Shown piece by piece: positions 1-8,368 of a DNA stretch of 64,000 bases; positions within the stretch are counted from its first letter, which is position 1, and every line of letters starts with the position of its first letter. The notes below the pieces were generated by a model. It did no database searches. It was given only the letters and a program-made list of their open reading frames with translations, and was not told where the DNA came from. The translations under genes and the position numbers were made by a program. Source of the stretch: Myxococcus stipitatus (GTDB lineage: Bacteria > Myxococcota > Myxococcia > Myxococcales > Myxococcaceae); NCBI RefSeq assembly GCF_038561935.1, contig NZ_CP102770.1, forward strand, positions 5,084,001-5,148,000, given 5' to 3'.

Positions 1-37
1 CGTCTTCGAGCCCCGAGCCGCCGAGGTGAAGCGCTGA
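1..37 (+). CDS. C-terminal end of an upstream gene (partial)
   Basis: The second reading frame of the first 37 bases is open and ends in TGA at 35-37, giving the C-terminal residues VFEPRAAEVKR. Third codon positions are almost all G or C, as in the neighbouring real genes. The stop lies one base before the stop of the convergent GST gene. Too short to assign a product; it could be a chance open frame. Confidence 0.4.
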   Translation, partial: VFEPRAAEVKR

Positions 38-38
38 A

Positions 39-620
39 TCACCCCGAGACGGCCCGCCGCACCGCGGGGCGCTGGGTGTGGCGCCGGACATAGGCCACCA
101 GCCGGGGATGCTCGTCGAGCAGCTTCAGGGTGTTCGCGAGATGGAGGAGGGAGGCCGTCACGACATCGGCGGCGGTGAAGGTCTCTCCCACCAGGACCTC
201 GCGAGTCCCCAGGGCCTTGTCGAGGACGTCGAGCACCCCGGTGAGGTGGCGCCGGGTGTTCGCATCGAATGCACGCTGGGGACTCTCGTAGACCTCCATC
301 ACCGCGGGCTCCAGGCGTGTCTCGGCGAAGACCATCCCCTGGTAGTAGCGGCCTCGGTCCGTGGAGCCTGGCGGTGGCGCGAGGTGCTTCTGTGGAAACC
401 GGTCCGCCACGTGAAGACAGATGGATAGGGAGTCGAGCAGCGTGAGGTCTCCGTCGACCAGGGCGGGGAGCTCGCCCAGGGGATGCACCGACAGGTATTC
501 GGGAGTGGTGTTCTCCTGGCGGGCGAGGTCGAGGGTGACCAGCTCGTAGGGCACCTCGAGCTCCTCCAGCAGCCAGCGGGCGCGGGTCGCTCGGGTCCTG
601 GGGGCGAAGTAGAGCTTCAT
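39..620 (-). CDS. Glutathione S-transferase family protein
   Basis: Predicted cytosolic GST of 193 residues, close to the usual 200-220. The N-terminus MKLYFAPRTRATRARWLLEE is a thioredoxin-fold GST_N start, followed by the conserved LGELPALVDGD stretch (the cis-Pro region that contacts glutathione) and a helical C-terminal domain containing VGETFTAADVVTAS, the typical N-capping region of GST_C. The ATG at 618-620 is chosen because GGAG lies about 8 bases upstream and the fold begins there; an open frame extends further up but overlaps the LysR gene. It is divergent from the LysR regulator at 724, its likely controller. Family known; substrate unknown, probably detoxification. Confidence 0.85.
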   Translation of the reverse strand: MKLYFAPRTRATRARWLLEELEVPYELVTLDLARQENTTPEYLSVHPLGELPALVDGDLTLLDSLSICLHVADRFPQKHLAPPPGSTDRGRYYQGMVFAETRLEPAVMEVYESPQRAFDANTRRHLTGVLDVLDKALGTREVLVGETFTAADVVTASLLHLANTLKLLDEHPRLVAYVRRHTQRPAVRRAVSG

Positions 621-675
621 GGATGGCACTCCTGCGGGTTGAGAGGCGGCCACCCTGCGGCGAAAGCCCTGTTCC

Positions 676-705
676 GACAATGAGGCCCAGGGTGGACGGA
701 TTGTC
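676..705. promoter_or_regulatory. Candidate LysR operator between GST and LysR genes
   Basis: Inverted repeat GACAAT (676-681) and ATTGTC (700-705), 18 bases apart, in the divergent intergenic region. Position and size suit LysR-type binding to the shared promoter region. Inference from symmetry and location only. Confidence 0.4.
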
Positions 706-723
706 AGGCTAGGATTGACGACC

Positions 724-1623
724 ATGGTCGCTCCCTCCGACATGCTGCTCTTCGTCACGGTCGTCCGAGAAGAGAGCTTCACCCAGGCCGCGCAGCGGCT
801 CGGTATCACCAAGCAATCCGTCAGCGAGCGCATCCGCCATCTGGAGGAGCAGCTCGGGGTGCGGCTGCTCGAGCGGACGACCCGGCGTCTTCGGGTCACA
901 GGGGCTGGCGCGACGTACTACGAGCGCTGCGCGGCCATCGCCGAGCAGATCGACGCGGCGAACAGTGAGGTCCAGCAGCGGCAGGTGGAGCCGACGGGGC
1001 TGCTGCGTGTCTCGTCACCGGTGCTCTATGGCCGGCGGTATCTGACCTCGGTGATTTCGACGTACCTCACGCGTCATCCGAAGGTGCGCGTGGAGTTGGT
1101 GTTGGCGGATCGCCGCGTCGACCTCATCGAAGAGGGGTTGGATGTCGCGATCCACATCGGGCCGCTCGATGATTCGTCCCTCGTGGCGCGGAAGCTCGGA
1201 GAGAGCGCGGTCCACTACGTCGCGAGTCCTCGCTTCCTCGCGAAGCACGGCACGCCGGATGCCCGGGAGCTCCGTGGCGCGCGCTGCATCGGCTTCAGCG
1301 CGTTCGAGACCTGGGAGGTCCAGGGCGTGAAGTCGCGGATCGATCCGGTCCTGACGGTGAATGACCTGGAGCTTGCCTGCGAGGCGGCCACCGAGGGAGT
1401 CGGCATCGCGCGAGTTCCCACCATCCTCTGTCAGGAGGCTGTCCGTGATGGACGGCTCAAAATCCTCTTCGGCCCCAAGCCCGCGATGATGCGGGCCATC
1501 CATGTCGTCTACCCGAGCAGGGTGAACCTCCCACCCAAGGTCCGGCACTTCGTGGATGCCCTGGCGGTGCTCGTCGAGCCGCTGCCGCCACCGCTTCGTG
1601 TCCCAAGACGACGGCGGCGCTGA
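724..1623 (+). CDS. LysR family transcriptional regulator
   Basis: About 299 residues, the normal LysR length. The N-terminal winged helix-turn-helix (residues about 1-60: LLFVTVVREESFTQAAQRLG, then SVSERIRHLEEQLGVRLLER) is canonical, followed by a periplasmic-binding-protein-like effector domain (about 90-290). The ATG at 724 is preferred over an in-frame TTG at 715. Divergent from the GST gene, so it probably controls that gene and itself. The Arg-rich tail (VPRRRRR) is unremarkable in high-GC genomes. Effector unknown. Confidence 0.9.
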   Translation: MVAPSDMLLFVTVVREESFTQAAQRLGITKQSVSERIRHLEEQLGVRLLERTTRRLRVTGAGATYYERCAAIAEQIDAANSEVQQRQVEPTGLLRVSSPVLYGRRYLTSVISTYLTRHPKVRVELVLADRRVDLIEEGLDVAIHIGPLDDSSLVARKLGESAVHYVASPRFLAKHGTPDARELRGARCIGFSAFETWEVQGVKSRIDPVLTVNDLELACEAATEGVGIARVPTILCQEAVRDGRLKILFGPKPAMMRAIHVVYPSRVNLPPKVRHFVDALAVLVEPLPPPLRVPRRRRR

Positions 1624-1666
1624 GTCAGGGGTTCCCACGAGGAAGGTCCGCTCCCGGAATCGGGAC

Positions 1667-1773
1667 TGACGCGTCATCGACCTCGGCTGACGTGTCAGCG
1701 CGAAGTCCCGCCGCAAGGACAGACACACGCCGTCCTCATGCCGGGCCCCCTCGCTCATGCGCATGGGGTTTGC
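1667..1773 (+). promoter_or_regulatory. Tandem palindromic operator and promoter core upstream of the 1826 gene
   Basis: Two near-identical 10-bp palindromes, TGACGCGTCA (1667-1676) and TGACGTGTCA (1688-1697), start 21 bp apart, so lie on the same helix face. The motif GCATGGGGTTTGC follows at 1761-1773, with its terminal GC 75 bp after the second palindrome. The same arrangement with the same 75-bp distance precedes the lipase gene (2718-2823). The -12-like half (TTTGCA) fits sigma-54, but the expected -24 GG is CG here, so the sigma factor is uncertain. Confidence 0.5.
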
Positions 1774-1825
1774 AAACCGGGCGCGGGCCCATCCTCGATG
1801 GGCTCTACCGGAGACGAATGACCTC

Positions 1826-2215
1826 ATGCGCCGATTCGTGACTTCTCTTTCGCTGGGCAGTTGTCTGCTGATGACGGGGGCTGGTGCGCAGACGCCGCCC
1901 GCTCAACCTCCCGCCACCCAGGTGCCCGCGAATGCGTGCTACCTGTGGAAGGGGCGGGGAGGGGCTCCCACCGCCAGCTACCTGGCCACCTTCGCGAGCT
2001 GCCGCCCCTGGAACAACAGTTCCGGGTGGAAGTTCCTCAAGCCCAACAACGGTGTGGACTACTACGGCGGGACGTACAAGGACGCCCTCGCCACGCCCGC
2101 GACCTGGGCGGTCTATGCCGAGTTCGCCTCCGCGTCCGTCACGACGAAAGCGGACTTCGACGCCTTCGTCGCCAACAGCAGGCTGTCGGGCTCCTGCGCC
2201 GAGTGCCTGCCCTGA
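1826..2215 (+). CDS. Small secreted protein of unknown function
   Basis: 129 residues. A signal peptide is clear: MRRF, a hydrophobic core (VTSLSLGSCLLMTGAGA) and an AQ cleavage region. The mature part is rich in Trp, Tyr, Asn and Ala with four Cys (CYLWKG, SCRPWN, and CAEC near the C-terminus), suggesting disulphide bonding outside the cytoplasm. The ATG at 1826 is chosen because the signal peptide starts there; a longer frame from 1757 would bury it. Its upstream region resembles that of the lipase at 2907, so the two may be co-regulated. No family recognised. Confidence 0.65.
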   Translation: MRRFVTSLSLGSCLLMTGAGAQTPPAQPPATQVPANACYLWKGRGGAPTASYLATFASCRPWNNSSGWKFLKPNNGVDYYGGTYKDALATPATWAVYAEFASASVTTKADFDAFVANSRLSGSCAECLP

Positions 2216-2232
2216 CGTGAAGAGAGCTTCTG

Positions 2233-2262
2233 GGAGCGCCACGAGCGTCCTCGTGGTGCTCC
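2233..2262. terminator. Bidirectional terminator hairpin
   Basis: GGAGCGCCACGAG (2233-2245) pairs with CTCGTGGTGCTCC (2250-2262) around a 4-base loop: 13 pairs including one wobble. It sits between two convergent genes (stops at 2215 and 2267), followed by a T-containing stretch. Confidence 0.7.
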
Positions 2263-2266
2263 TGTC

Positions 2267-2656
2267 TCATTTGAAGCAAAGAAAATACATCCAGGTGTAG
2301 TCCGAGCGTGGCGAGATGGGGACCTCGACGCAGCGCTCGCCAGGCGCGCAGGGAGAGTCTGGAATCGAGCAGTGGCGATGACAAAGGCGATCACCTGTCT
2401 CGGGGCCGCAGACGCCGGAATTCGGCCCGGTGGGATTGGGGCACTCCTTGCTGACGTAGCAGCGCTCTCCCCGGATCGTGCACTCCTGGTCGAAGGAGCA
2501 CGCGGCGAACGAGGAGGGTGGGTTCGTGTTGGCTCCCGAGTCCGGTGGTCCCGCGTCTGGCGGGAGGGTCGGGCCGGGAGCGTCATCGTCGCCGGAGCCA
2601 TTGCAGCCGAGGGTGGTCAACAACAACAGGGTCGCGATCAATCGGAAGGGGCGCAT
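2267..2656 (-). CDS. Cysteine-rich lipoprotein
   Basis: 129 residues. Type II signal peptide with lipobox TLGC (Cys18), then an Asp/Pro/Gly-rich linker (residues about 19-48) and a compact domain with about ten Cys (CSFDQECTIRGERCYVSKEC, then CGPETGDRLCHRHC), resembling small disulphide-knotted repeats common in myxobacterial surface lipoproteins. Predicted to be anchored to a membrane and face outward. Its start (2656) faces the tandem palindromes at 2718-2750, so it may share that control region. Function unknown. Confidence 0.75.
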   Translation of the reverse strand: MRPFRLIATLLLLTTLGCNGSGDDDAPGPTLPPDAGPPDSGANTNPPSSFAACSFDQECTIRGERCYVSKECPNPTGPNSGVCGPETGDRLCHRHCSIPDSPCAPGERCVEVPISPRSDYTWMYFLCFK

Positions 2657-2717
2657 GGGTTCGCGTCGGTGTCGGGGGCTGCCCGCATGTTATCGCTTCT
2701 CACCGCCCCTGCCCAGC

Positions 2718-2823
2718 TGACGCGTCAATTTCATACATGACGCGTCAATTCGAGGCGTCAAGTCCTGGCACGACGGAAGTTCCCTTGTGAAATCGCGACT
2801 TACGTCTTTGGCATGGTGGCTGC
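2718..2823 (+). promoter_or_regulatory. Tandem palindromic operator and sigma-54-like core upstream of the lipase
   Basis: Two identical copies of TGACGCGTCAATT (2718-2730 and 2738-2750), each containing the perfect palindrome TGACGCGTCA, are 20 bp apart. TTGGCATGGTGGCTGCT follows (from 2808); its GG (2810-2811) and GC (2822-2823) are exactly 10 bases apart, the invariant spacing of sigma-54 -24/-12 promoters. The GC is 75 bp after the second palindrome, as in the 1667-1773 element. Consistent with an enhancer-binding activator plus sigma-54; inferred, not shown. Confidence 0.5.
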
Positions 2824-2906
2824 TTGGAGTGCTGGCGTGGCTGGACGATGCGATGGCCGAGCGCTCGTTCAAGCCACGTGTCCCGACGAACCAAGGAGAC
2901 ATCCAT

Positions 2907-4124
2907 ATGAAAGTCGTGCAGCCACTCGATACTGGCGGAAGCTTCAACAACATCCAGACGGCCTATCAGCTCTCGAGGTTCTCAGGTCTCGGTGACAACC
3001 TGACGGGGACGGCCTCGAGCATCGCGCAGAAGCTCGGGCCCATCATCGACGACGCGTTGACGAAGAACATTCCGTCGTTGGGGGTGTGGGTGCGGATGTG
3101 GGGACCGTGCGTGTATCAGGCAAGCACGGATTGCAGCGGCAAGGGACGGACGTCCGATGTGGCCGACAATGTCATGTATGTCGCCCACAACTCCCAGGCG
3201 AACTGCTTCTTCGTGGGGATTGCCGGCACCAACGGGAACTCCGACCTCAAACACAACTGGTATGACACGGATTGTCTGGACAACAACGTCTCGACCCTGG
3301 TGCCTTTCCCGTCGGGAATCACGCCGACGAACAGCACCCGCTCCGGTGGCCCCAGCGCGGGGAATGTCTCGCTGGGGGCGGCGATGGGGACCACGAACCT
3401 GCTGAACATGCAGGACCCCCAATCCGGCCGGTCGCTCCAATCCATGCTGAGCCTCGTGCAGAACTCCTCCGCGACGTTGATCATCGCGGGGCACAGCCTG
3501 GGCGGCTCGCTCTGCCCGACCCTGGCGAGGTGGCTCTTCACGGGCTTCAACGACCTGCAGCCGTGGAAGGCGGTGTATGTGTTGCCAACGGCCGCGCCCT
3601 CGACGGGAGACCAGGGGTTCGTCGATGGCTTCAGCCAGGTGTTCCCAGCGACGAGCATCGCGGGCGTGTCTCCCTACGGGTACTGGAACCAGGTCATCTG
3701 GAACGAGTACGACGTGGTGCCGCATGGCTGGACCAACCTGATGAACGTCCAGCCGTACACGCCGCAGAACGACGTCGTGTGGGACTACATCAAGAACAAG
3801 TCGATCCAGACGCTCTACGGGCCGCTCAGTGGCCTCTGGGGGGTCGACGCCAATCTCACGTATGACGCCATCCACCCGAAGTACCTGCTGCCGCCGAGCC
3901 CGAATCCCTACGTCCGCCTGCCGGCGCAGATGTTCACGCCCTCACCGCTGCCTCCGCAGCCGAGCACCTTCGCGGATTTCATGAACATCGTGGGGACACA
4001 GCACATCAACGCCTACGACACCTACTTCGGCGTGCCCGCCACCGTGGCGCAGACGAAGGTGAGCCTGATGTCACCGGGGCCTGACGCGAAGGAGCGTCCC
4101 GCGGACATGCGAAGCACGGCCTGA
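2907..4124 (+). CDS. Lipase family protein (class 3 type alpha/beta hydrolase)
   Basis: About 405 residues. The nucleophile elbow GHSLGGS follows a hydrophobic strand (ATLIIAG), as in class 3 lipases; downstream a WNQVIWNEYDVVPHGW segment fits the region of the catalytic Asp. Four Cys lie between the N-terminus and the elbow, suggesting an exported enzyme. Start: ATG 2907 has a strong AAGGAG eight bases upstream. An in-frame GTG at 2787 would add a hydrophobic, signal-like N-terminus ending AMA, but lacks a good ribosome site and overlaps the proposed promoter core. Probable role: degrading prey or environmental lipids. Confidence 0.7.
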   Translation: MKVVQPLDTGGSFNNIQTAYQLSRFSGLGDNLTGTASSIAQKLGPIIDDALTKNIPSLGVWVRMWGPCVYQASTDCSGKGRTSDVADNVMYVAHNSQANCFFVGIAGTNGNSDLKHNWYDTDCLDNNVSTLVPFPSGITPTNSTRSGGPSAGNVSLGAAMGTTNLLNMQDPQSGRSLQSMLSLVQNSSATLIIAGHSLGGSLCPTLARWLFTGFNDLQPWKAVYVLPTAAPSTGDQGFVDGFSQVFPATSIAGVSPYGYWNQVIWNEYDVVPHGWTNLMNVQPYTPQNDVVWDYIKNKSIQTLYGPLSGLWGVDANLTYDAIHPKYLLPPSPNPYVRLPAQMFTPSPLPPQPSTFADFMNIVGTQHINAYDTYFGVPATVAQTKVSLMSPGPDAKERPADMRSTA

Positions 4125-4139
4125 CGGGAGGGCCCGTCA
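4122..4139 (+). terminator. Short hairpin overlapping the lipase stop codon
   Basis: TGACGGG (4122-4128, containing the TGA stop) pairs with CCCGTCA (4133-4139) across a 4-base loop. No T-tract follows, so terminator activity is uncertain. Confidence 0.35.
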
Positions 4140-4284
4140 AGCTGAAGGACGGGTCGTTCGTCAGGAGGGTGGGGGGAGTTCCCGCGGATCCATGGGATGC
4201 AATCGGCGCGGAGCTGCTTCGTAGGCAGCTCCGTGCCGGTCAGTCCGGTGCTCCGCGCCTCCCTCCCACTCCTCCTGAGATTCG

Positions 4285-6108
4285 ATGAAGCGCCTTGCTC
4301 CCCTCTGGGCTTTCGCCCTTCTTGCTCCGACGCTCGCCCTTGCATCGACGGCCCCCGCTCCGGCGACCGCCGCCGAGCTGCGCCAGTCGCTGGCCACGCT
4401 GCTCCAGACGCATCACCTCCCTGGCGCGAGCTACGCGGTGTTCAATCGCGAGGGGACGGTGCTCAGTGGCGCCATCGGCCTGGCCGACAGCGGCACCCAG
4501 GCGCCTGTCACTCCCGAGACGCTCTTCCGCCTGGGCTCCATCACGAAGACGGTGACGGCCATCGCCATCATGCAGCTGGTCGAGCAGGGCCACTTCGACC
4601 TCCAGACGCCCGTGGCGCGACTGCTGCCGGACGCCCCCATCCAGAATCCGTTCAACGACACCGAGCCGGTCCGTGTGATCCACCTGCTGACCCACACCGC
4701 GGGCTTCGACGACACCCATGCGAAGGCGTTCTTCAGCCCGGTGGAGCGGCGGGGGCGGCACCTGGAGAGCAGCCTCCAGCATCCGGAGTCGCTGAAGGTG
4801 CGCTGGCGGCCCGGCCAGTACGAGAGCTACAGCAACCCGGGATACTGGCTGCTGGGGGCCATCCTGGAGGCGCACTACCGGCAGCCCTGGGATGAAGTCA
4901 TCTCGACGCGGGTGCTGGGGCCGCTGGGCATCACCCGGTTCGCGACGCTCGCCTCCCAGGCCGCTCGCGGCGACCACGCCGTCGGACATCGCGGCGCCGC
5001 GATGGAGCGCACCCCTGTGTTCTTCGAGCAGACCCAGGCGGACGGGGCGCTGTGGGCCTCCGCGGAGGACCTGGCGAAGCTGGGGCGGTTCCTGCTCACC
5101 GATGGCGCCTCCGCTCCAGGCGTGCTCACGCCGGAGCTGGTTCGCGCCATGAAGGAGACCGGGGCGACGATGGGGGCTCGGGCCGGGCTGGAGTATGGCT
5201 CGAAGCTGGGCCTGCACCATCGCATCGTCGCGGGGATGGAGTGGCAGGGCCACACGGGAGGTCTCCTGGGTGGCAGGTCGAGCATGCACTTCGGGGATGC
5301 GCGGGGGTGGGGCTATGTGCTGCTGCTCAACAGCGAGGATGAGCTGCGCAAGCTCGAGGTCCCGCTGGCCACCTTCATTGCTCAGCAGGCCCAGTGGAAG
5401 GCGCCGGCGCCGACCCTGAGCCCCCTCGAGGGGGACCTTGAGGGGTGGTATCGCGTCGTCGATTCGCGCATCTCGCTGATGGAGCTGCCTTCGTACCTGC
5501 TCGATGCGGCCCAGGCGCGGGTGAGCGGCGACACGCTGACGCTCCAGCCCTTCCTGCCGGGGTTCGGCTACCAGGCGACGCTGAAGCACCATGGGGGCGG
5601 GCGGCTCGCGGATGTGGACTACGGCGACGTGGTCAACGGGGTCGTCATCCGGGATGCGTCGGGCGCGGTCGTTGGAATCGAGTCAGGGGGAGACTTCCTG
5701 GAGCGCACCTCGATGGTGAAGGCGGTCCTCCCGCTCGTGAGCGTCCTGGTGTCGCTGGTGCTCCTCGTGAGTGCGCCGTTCGGACGGCGCAAGGTGTTGC
5801 GCAATCGCTGGGTGCGGCGCCTGCCAGGGCTCGCCTTGCTGACACTCGTGTTTGCCGTGGTCTGTGGGGTGAACCTCGAGTTGACCTTGCTCGCGCACAA
5901 GAACTGGCAGACCGTGGGGATCTGGGTCGCCTCCATGGTGTTCCCGCTGCTCGGCGTGGCGGGCGTCGCCCTCAGCGTTCGGACGTGGAAGGAGGAGCCC
6001 GCGGCCGTGGCTCGCTGGCGCTGCCTCCTGGGGTCCGCTTCGGTCGTGTGCCTGAGTGTCTGGCTCGCGACGTTCGGGCTGTTCTCGTTCGCGCTGTGGC
6101 GGTGGTGA
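4285..6108 (+). CDS. Beta-lactamase-related serine hydrolase with membrane-anchored C-terminus
   Basis: 607 residues. A signal peptide (MKRLAPLWAFALLAPTLALA) is followed by a class C beta-lactamase/DD-peptidase-like domain (about 30-390): catalytic SxxK is SITK (Ser85, Lys88), the YxN motif is YSN within YESYSNPGYW, and the third motif is HTGG. After a beta-rich spacer there are about four hydrophobic segments (about 475-600), so the enzyme domain is held at the membrane facing the periplasm. Substrate unknown: esterase, D-amino peptidase or cell-wall hydrolase are all possible. Ends one base before the convergent MFS gene. Confidence 0.85.
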   Translation: MKRLAPLWAFALLAPTLALASTAPAPATAAELRQSLATLLQTHHLPGASYAVFNREGTVLSGAIGLADSGTQAPVTPETLFRLGSITKTVTAIAIMQLVEQGHFDLQTPVARLLPDAPIQNPFNDTEPVRVIHLLTHTAGFDDTHAKAFFSPVERRGRHLESSLQHPESLKVRWRPGQYESYSNPGYWLLGAILEAHYRQPWDEVISTRVLGPLGITRFATLASQAARGDHAVGHRGAAMERTPVFFEQTQADGALWASAEDLAKLGRFLLTDGASAPGVLTPELVRAMKETGATMGARAGLEYGSKLGLHHRIVAGMEWQGHTGGLLGGRSSMHFGDARGWGYVLLLNSEDELRKLEVPLATFIAQQAQWKAPAPTLSPLEGDLEGWYRVVDSRISLMELPSYLLDAAQARVSGDTLTLQPFLPGFGYQATLKHHGGGRLADVDYGDVVNGVVIRDASGAVVGIESGGDFLERTSMVKAVLPLVSVLVSLVLLVSAPFGRRKVLRNRWVRRLPGLALLTLVFAVVCGVNLELTLLAHKNWQTVGIWVASMVFPLLGVAGVALSVRTWKEEPAAVARWRCLLGSASVVCLSVWLATFGLFSFALWRW

Positions 6109-6109
6109 G

Positions 6110-7309
6110 TCAGCGGGGCGCCGTGGGAGGACGCGCCAGGCCGAAGGTCAGGAGGAGCGCGGTCGCCGAGGCCACCGCGCCGGCCAGGTAGGCGCTGGGA
6201 TAGCCCACGGAGCGCACGAGCACTCCGATGATCGGGATGAGTCCGCCCAGCGCGACGTCGAAGAACGCGACGTAGCCGCCCATGGCCACGCCCCGGTTCT
6301 CCGGGGGCGCGAGCCGGACGGCCTCGACCCCCAGCGACGTGAACACGAGCGAGAAGCCGAAGCCCGTGAGCGCCGCGCCCGTGATGGCCATCCACGGGCC
6401 TGTCGCGCTCCAGAGCAGGACCTGGCCGCACAGCTCGATGGCGAGGCAGCCGAGCGCGACGCGCCGCCCGCCGAGCTTGTCCGGGGCCTGACCGAAGAGG
6501 AGCCGGGCCAGCACATAGGCGACACCGAACGCGAGCAGGGCGCGCTCGGCGTGAGGCCATCCCCGGTGCTGGAAGAGCAGGGTGCCGAAGGCCGCGATGC
6601 TCCCGAAGCCCAGCGTCGAGAGGGACAGCGCGACTCCGGGCCGGCCAATCATCATTGCGACCCGGTGGAAGGGCAGCCGCTTGCCTCCCGTCGGGGTGAT
6701 GGGACGCAGCAGGGGGAGGGCGGCGAAGGCCAGGAGGGGCGCGGCCATCGAGGCGAGGGACACGCCGAGGAAGCCGAAGCGCTCGAAGAGGACCGCGCCA
6801 ACGGGCGCACCAAGCGCCAGCGCCGAGTACATGGCGATGCCGTTCCAGGCCATGACGAGTCCCGCGCGCTCGCGACCGACGAGCCCGACACCCCAGGAGA
6901 GGGCGCCGGTGATGAGCAGGCTTTCCCCGAGGCCGAGCACCACGCGGGCGAAGAGGAGCAGGCCCAGGCGGAGCGCGGCGGTGGCCTCGCTGAGCGCGAC
7001 GAGGGCATACAGGGCGCCGGAGAGGGCGCTCAGGCCCAGGCCCAGGAGGACCGCGCGCCGGGGGCCTCGCTGGTCCGCGAGCGTTCCGGAGCGATGCCGA
7101 GTGGCCAGGGTGGCGAGCGACTGGACGGCGAGGACGATGGAGACGACCAGGGCGTCGAAGCCGAGGGTCCCTCGCACGAAGCCTGGGATGGCGGGGAGGG
7201 GCAGGCCGATGCTCGAGAATCCGAGGAAGACCGCCGCGCAGAGTGGGAGGAGCTGGCTCGCGGAGGGTCGGGCCGCGGCGATGGGGGGAGACGCAATCGT
7301 TTCGTTCAT
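6110..7309 (-). CDS. MFS transporter (YhhS-like)
   Basis: About 399 residues with 12 predicted membrane helices. Between helices 2 and 3 it has the MFS signature region SGTLADQRGPRRAV. The overall pattern (FVRGTLGFDALVVSIVLAVQ at the N-terminus) resembles the YhhS/arabinose-efflux type of exporter. ATG at 7309 is chosen over an upstream in-frame start at 7327. Divergent from a LysR regulator 57 bp away, the usual arrangement for a regulated exporter. Substrate unknown. Confidence 0.85.
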   Translation of the reverse strand: MNETIASPPIAAARPSASQLLPLCAAVFLGFSSIGLPLPAIPGFVRGTLGFDALVVSIVLAVQSLATLATRHRSGTLADQRGPRRAVLLGLGLSALSGALYALVALSEATAALRLGLLLFARVVLGLGESLLITGALSWGVGLVGRERAGLVMAWNGIAMYSALALGAPVGAVLFERFGFLGVSLASMAAPLLAFAALPLLRPITPTGGKRLPFHRVAMMIGRPGVALSLSTLGFGSIAAFGTLLFQHRGWPHAERALLAFGVAYVLARLLFGQAPDKLGGRRVALGCLAIELCGQVLLWSATGPWMAITGAALTGFGFSLVFTSLGVEAVRLAPPENRGVAMGGYVAFFDVALGGLIPIIGVLVRSVGYPSAYLAGAVASATALLLTFGLARPPTAPR

Positions 7310-7319
7310 GCGGTGGATC

Positions 7320-7349
7320 TGCGCCAAGGGGAGAGGTTTCTCCAGCGCA
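7320..7349. promoter_or_regulatory. Candidate LysR operator between MFS and LysR genes
   Basis: Nested inverted repeat: TGCGC (7320-7324) with GCGCA (7345-7349), enclosing GGAGA (7330-7334) with TCTCC (7339-7343). It occupies most of the 57-bp divergent intergenic region. Confidence 0.4.
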
Positions 7350-7366
7350 CTTCAGGAATGGTATGA

Positions 7367-8269
7367 GTGCATGGAATGCACTCCGTGGATGCCAATCTCC
7401 TGCTGGCGCTCGATGCGCTCCTTCGGGAGGGCAGCGTGCTGGGGGCTGCTCGCCGGATGAACCTGAGTCCTCCCGCGATGAGCCGGACGCTCCAGCGACT
7501 TCGGGATGCAACGGGGGACCCGCTGCTGGTGCGGGCGGGGCGGAGGATGGTGCCGACGCCTCGGGCGCTCGCCATGCGTGAGCGGGTCCAGGATGCGGCG
7601 CGCGAGGTGCGCTCCCTGCTGGGGCCTCCCGAGGCGCTGGTGCTCGGCACGTTGTCGCGGACGTTCACGTTGCGGACGAGTGACTACCTGCTGGTCGTGC
7701 TGGGGAATGCGTTGGATCGGCTCGTGAGGGAGGAGGCGCCCCAGGTGCGGCTCACCTTCGCGCCGGAGGGGAGTGAAGACGTCGAGTCGCTCCGCTCGGG
7801 GGACGTGGACCTGGACATGGGGGTGCAGGGACAGCTGGGGCCGGAGCTGCGGGTCCGCAGGCTCTTCGACGACGAGATGGTCGCGGTGGTCCGGCACGGG
7901 CATCCGCTGACGGGCGCGGCGACGCCGAGGCGCCTGGTCAAGGTGCCCCACGTGGTGGTCTCGAGGAGGGGGCGGGGGCAGGGTGTCCTGGACGATGCGC
8001 TCGCGAAGCAGGGGCTCGCGCGGCGGGTCGAGCGGATTGTCCCGTCCTACTTCTCAGCGGCGCGGCTGGTCGCGGGGAGTGATCTGCTTGGCATCGTGCC
8101 GAGGCGGTTCGCACAGGAGGTCGCGGCGGGCTTCGGGCTCCGGATGCTGGAGCTGGGCGTGGAGCTGCCTCGGCTCACCATCGCGCTTGCATGGCACCCT
8201 CGCTTCGACGGGGACGCCGCGCACCAGTGGTTGCGAGAAGGCGTCGCGCGGGCGTCGGTCGCGGGCTGA
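7367..8269 (+). CDS. LysR family transcriptional regulator
   Basis: About 300 residues. N-terminal winged HTH (SVDANLLLALDALLREGSVL, then AARRMNLSPPAMSRTLQRLR) and a LysR substrate-binding domain containing FTLRTSDYLLVVLGNALDRL, typical of the NodD/NahR-like subgroup. GTG 7367 and ATG 7376 are both plausible starts; AGGA at 7353 suits the first. Divergent from the MFS exporter, its most likely target. Confidence 0.9.
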   Translation: MHGMHSVDANLLLALDALLREGSVLGAARRMNLSPPAMSRTLQRLRDATGDPLLVRAGRRMVPTPRALAMRERVQDAAREVRSLLGPPEALVLGTLSRTFTLRTSDYLLVVLGNALDRLVREEAPQVRLTFAPEGSEDVESLRSGDVDLDMGVQGQLGPELRVRRLFDDEMVAVVRHGHPLTGAATPRRLVKVPHVVVSRRGRGQGVLDDALAKQGLARRVERIVPSYFSAARLVAGSDLLGIVPRRFAQEVAAGFGLRMLELGVELPRLTIALAWHPRFDGDAAHQWLREGVARASVAG

Positions 8270-8276
8270 GGGCGAA

Positions 8277-8298
8277 GAATACCTCCCACGAGGTATTC
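8277..8298 (+). terminator. Perfect hairpin after the LysR gene
   Basis: GAATACCTC (8277-8285) pairs perfectly with GAGGTATTC (8290-8298) around CCAC, eight bases after the stop codon. No long T run. Confidence 0.55.
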
Positions 8299-8368
8299 CA
8301 CACTTCCATGGGAGGGTGTTTGCCTGCCTTCCAGTCAGTGAAGGCAGTCCTCAACCCTTGGGGGATTC

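Noticed and set aside
2787..2906. A longer lipase with a signal-like N-terminus from GTG 2787
   Set aside because: Not excluded, but it lacks a good ribosome site, its first 14 codons have poor GC3, and it would overlap the proposed promoter core; ATG 2907 has AAGGAG at ideal spacing.
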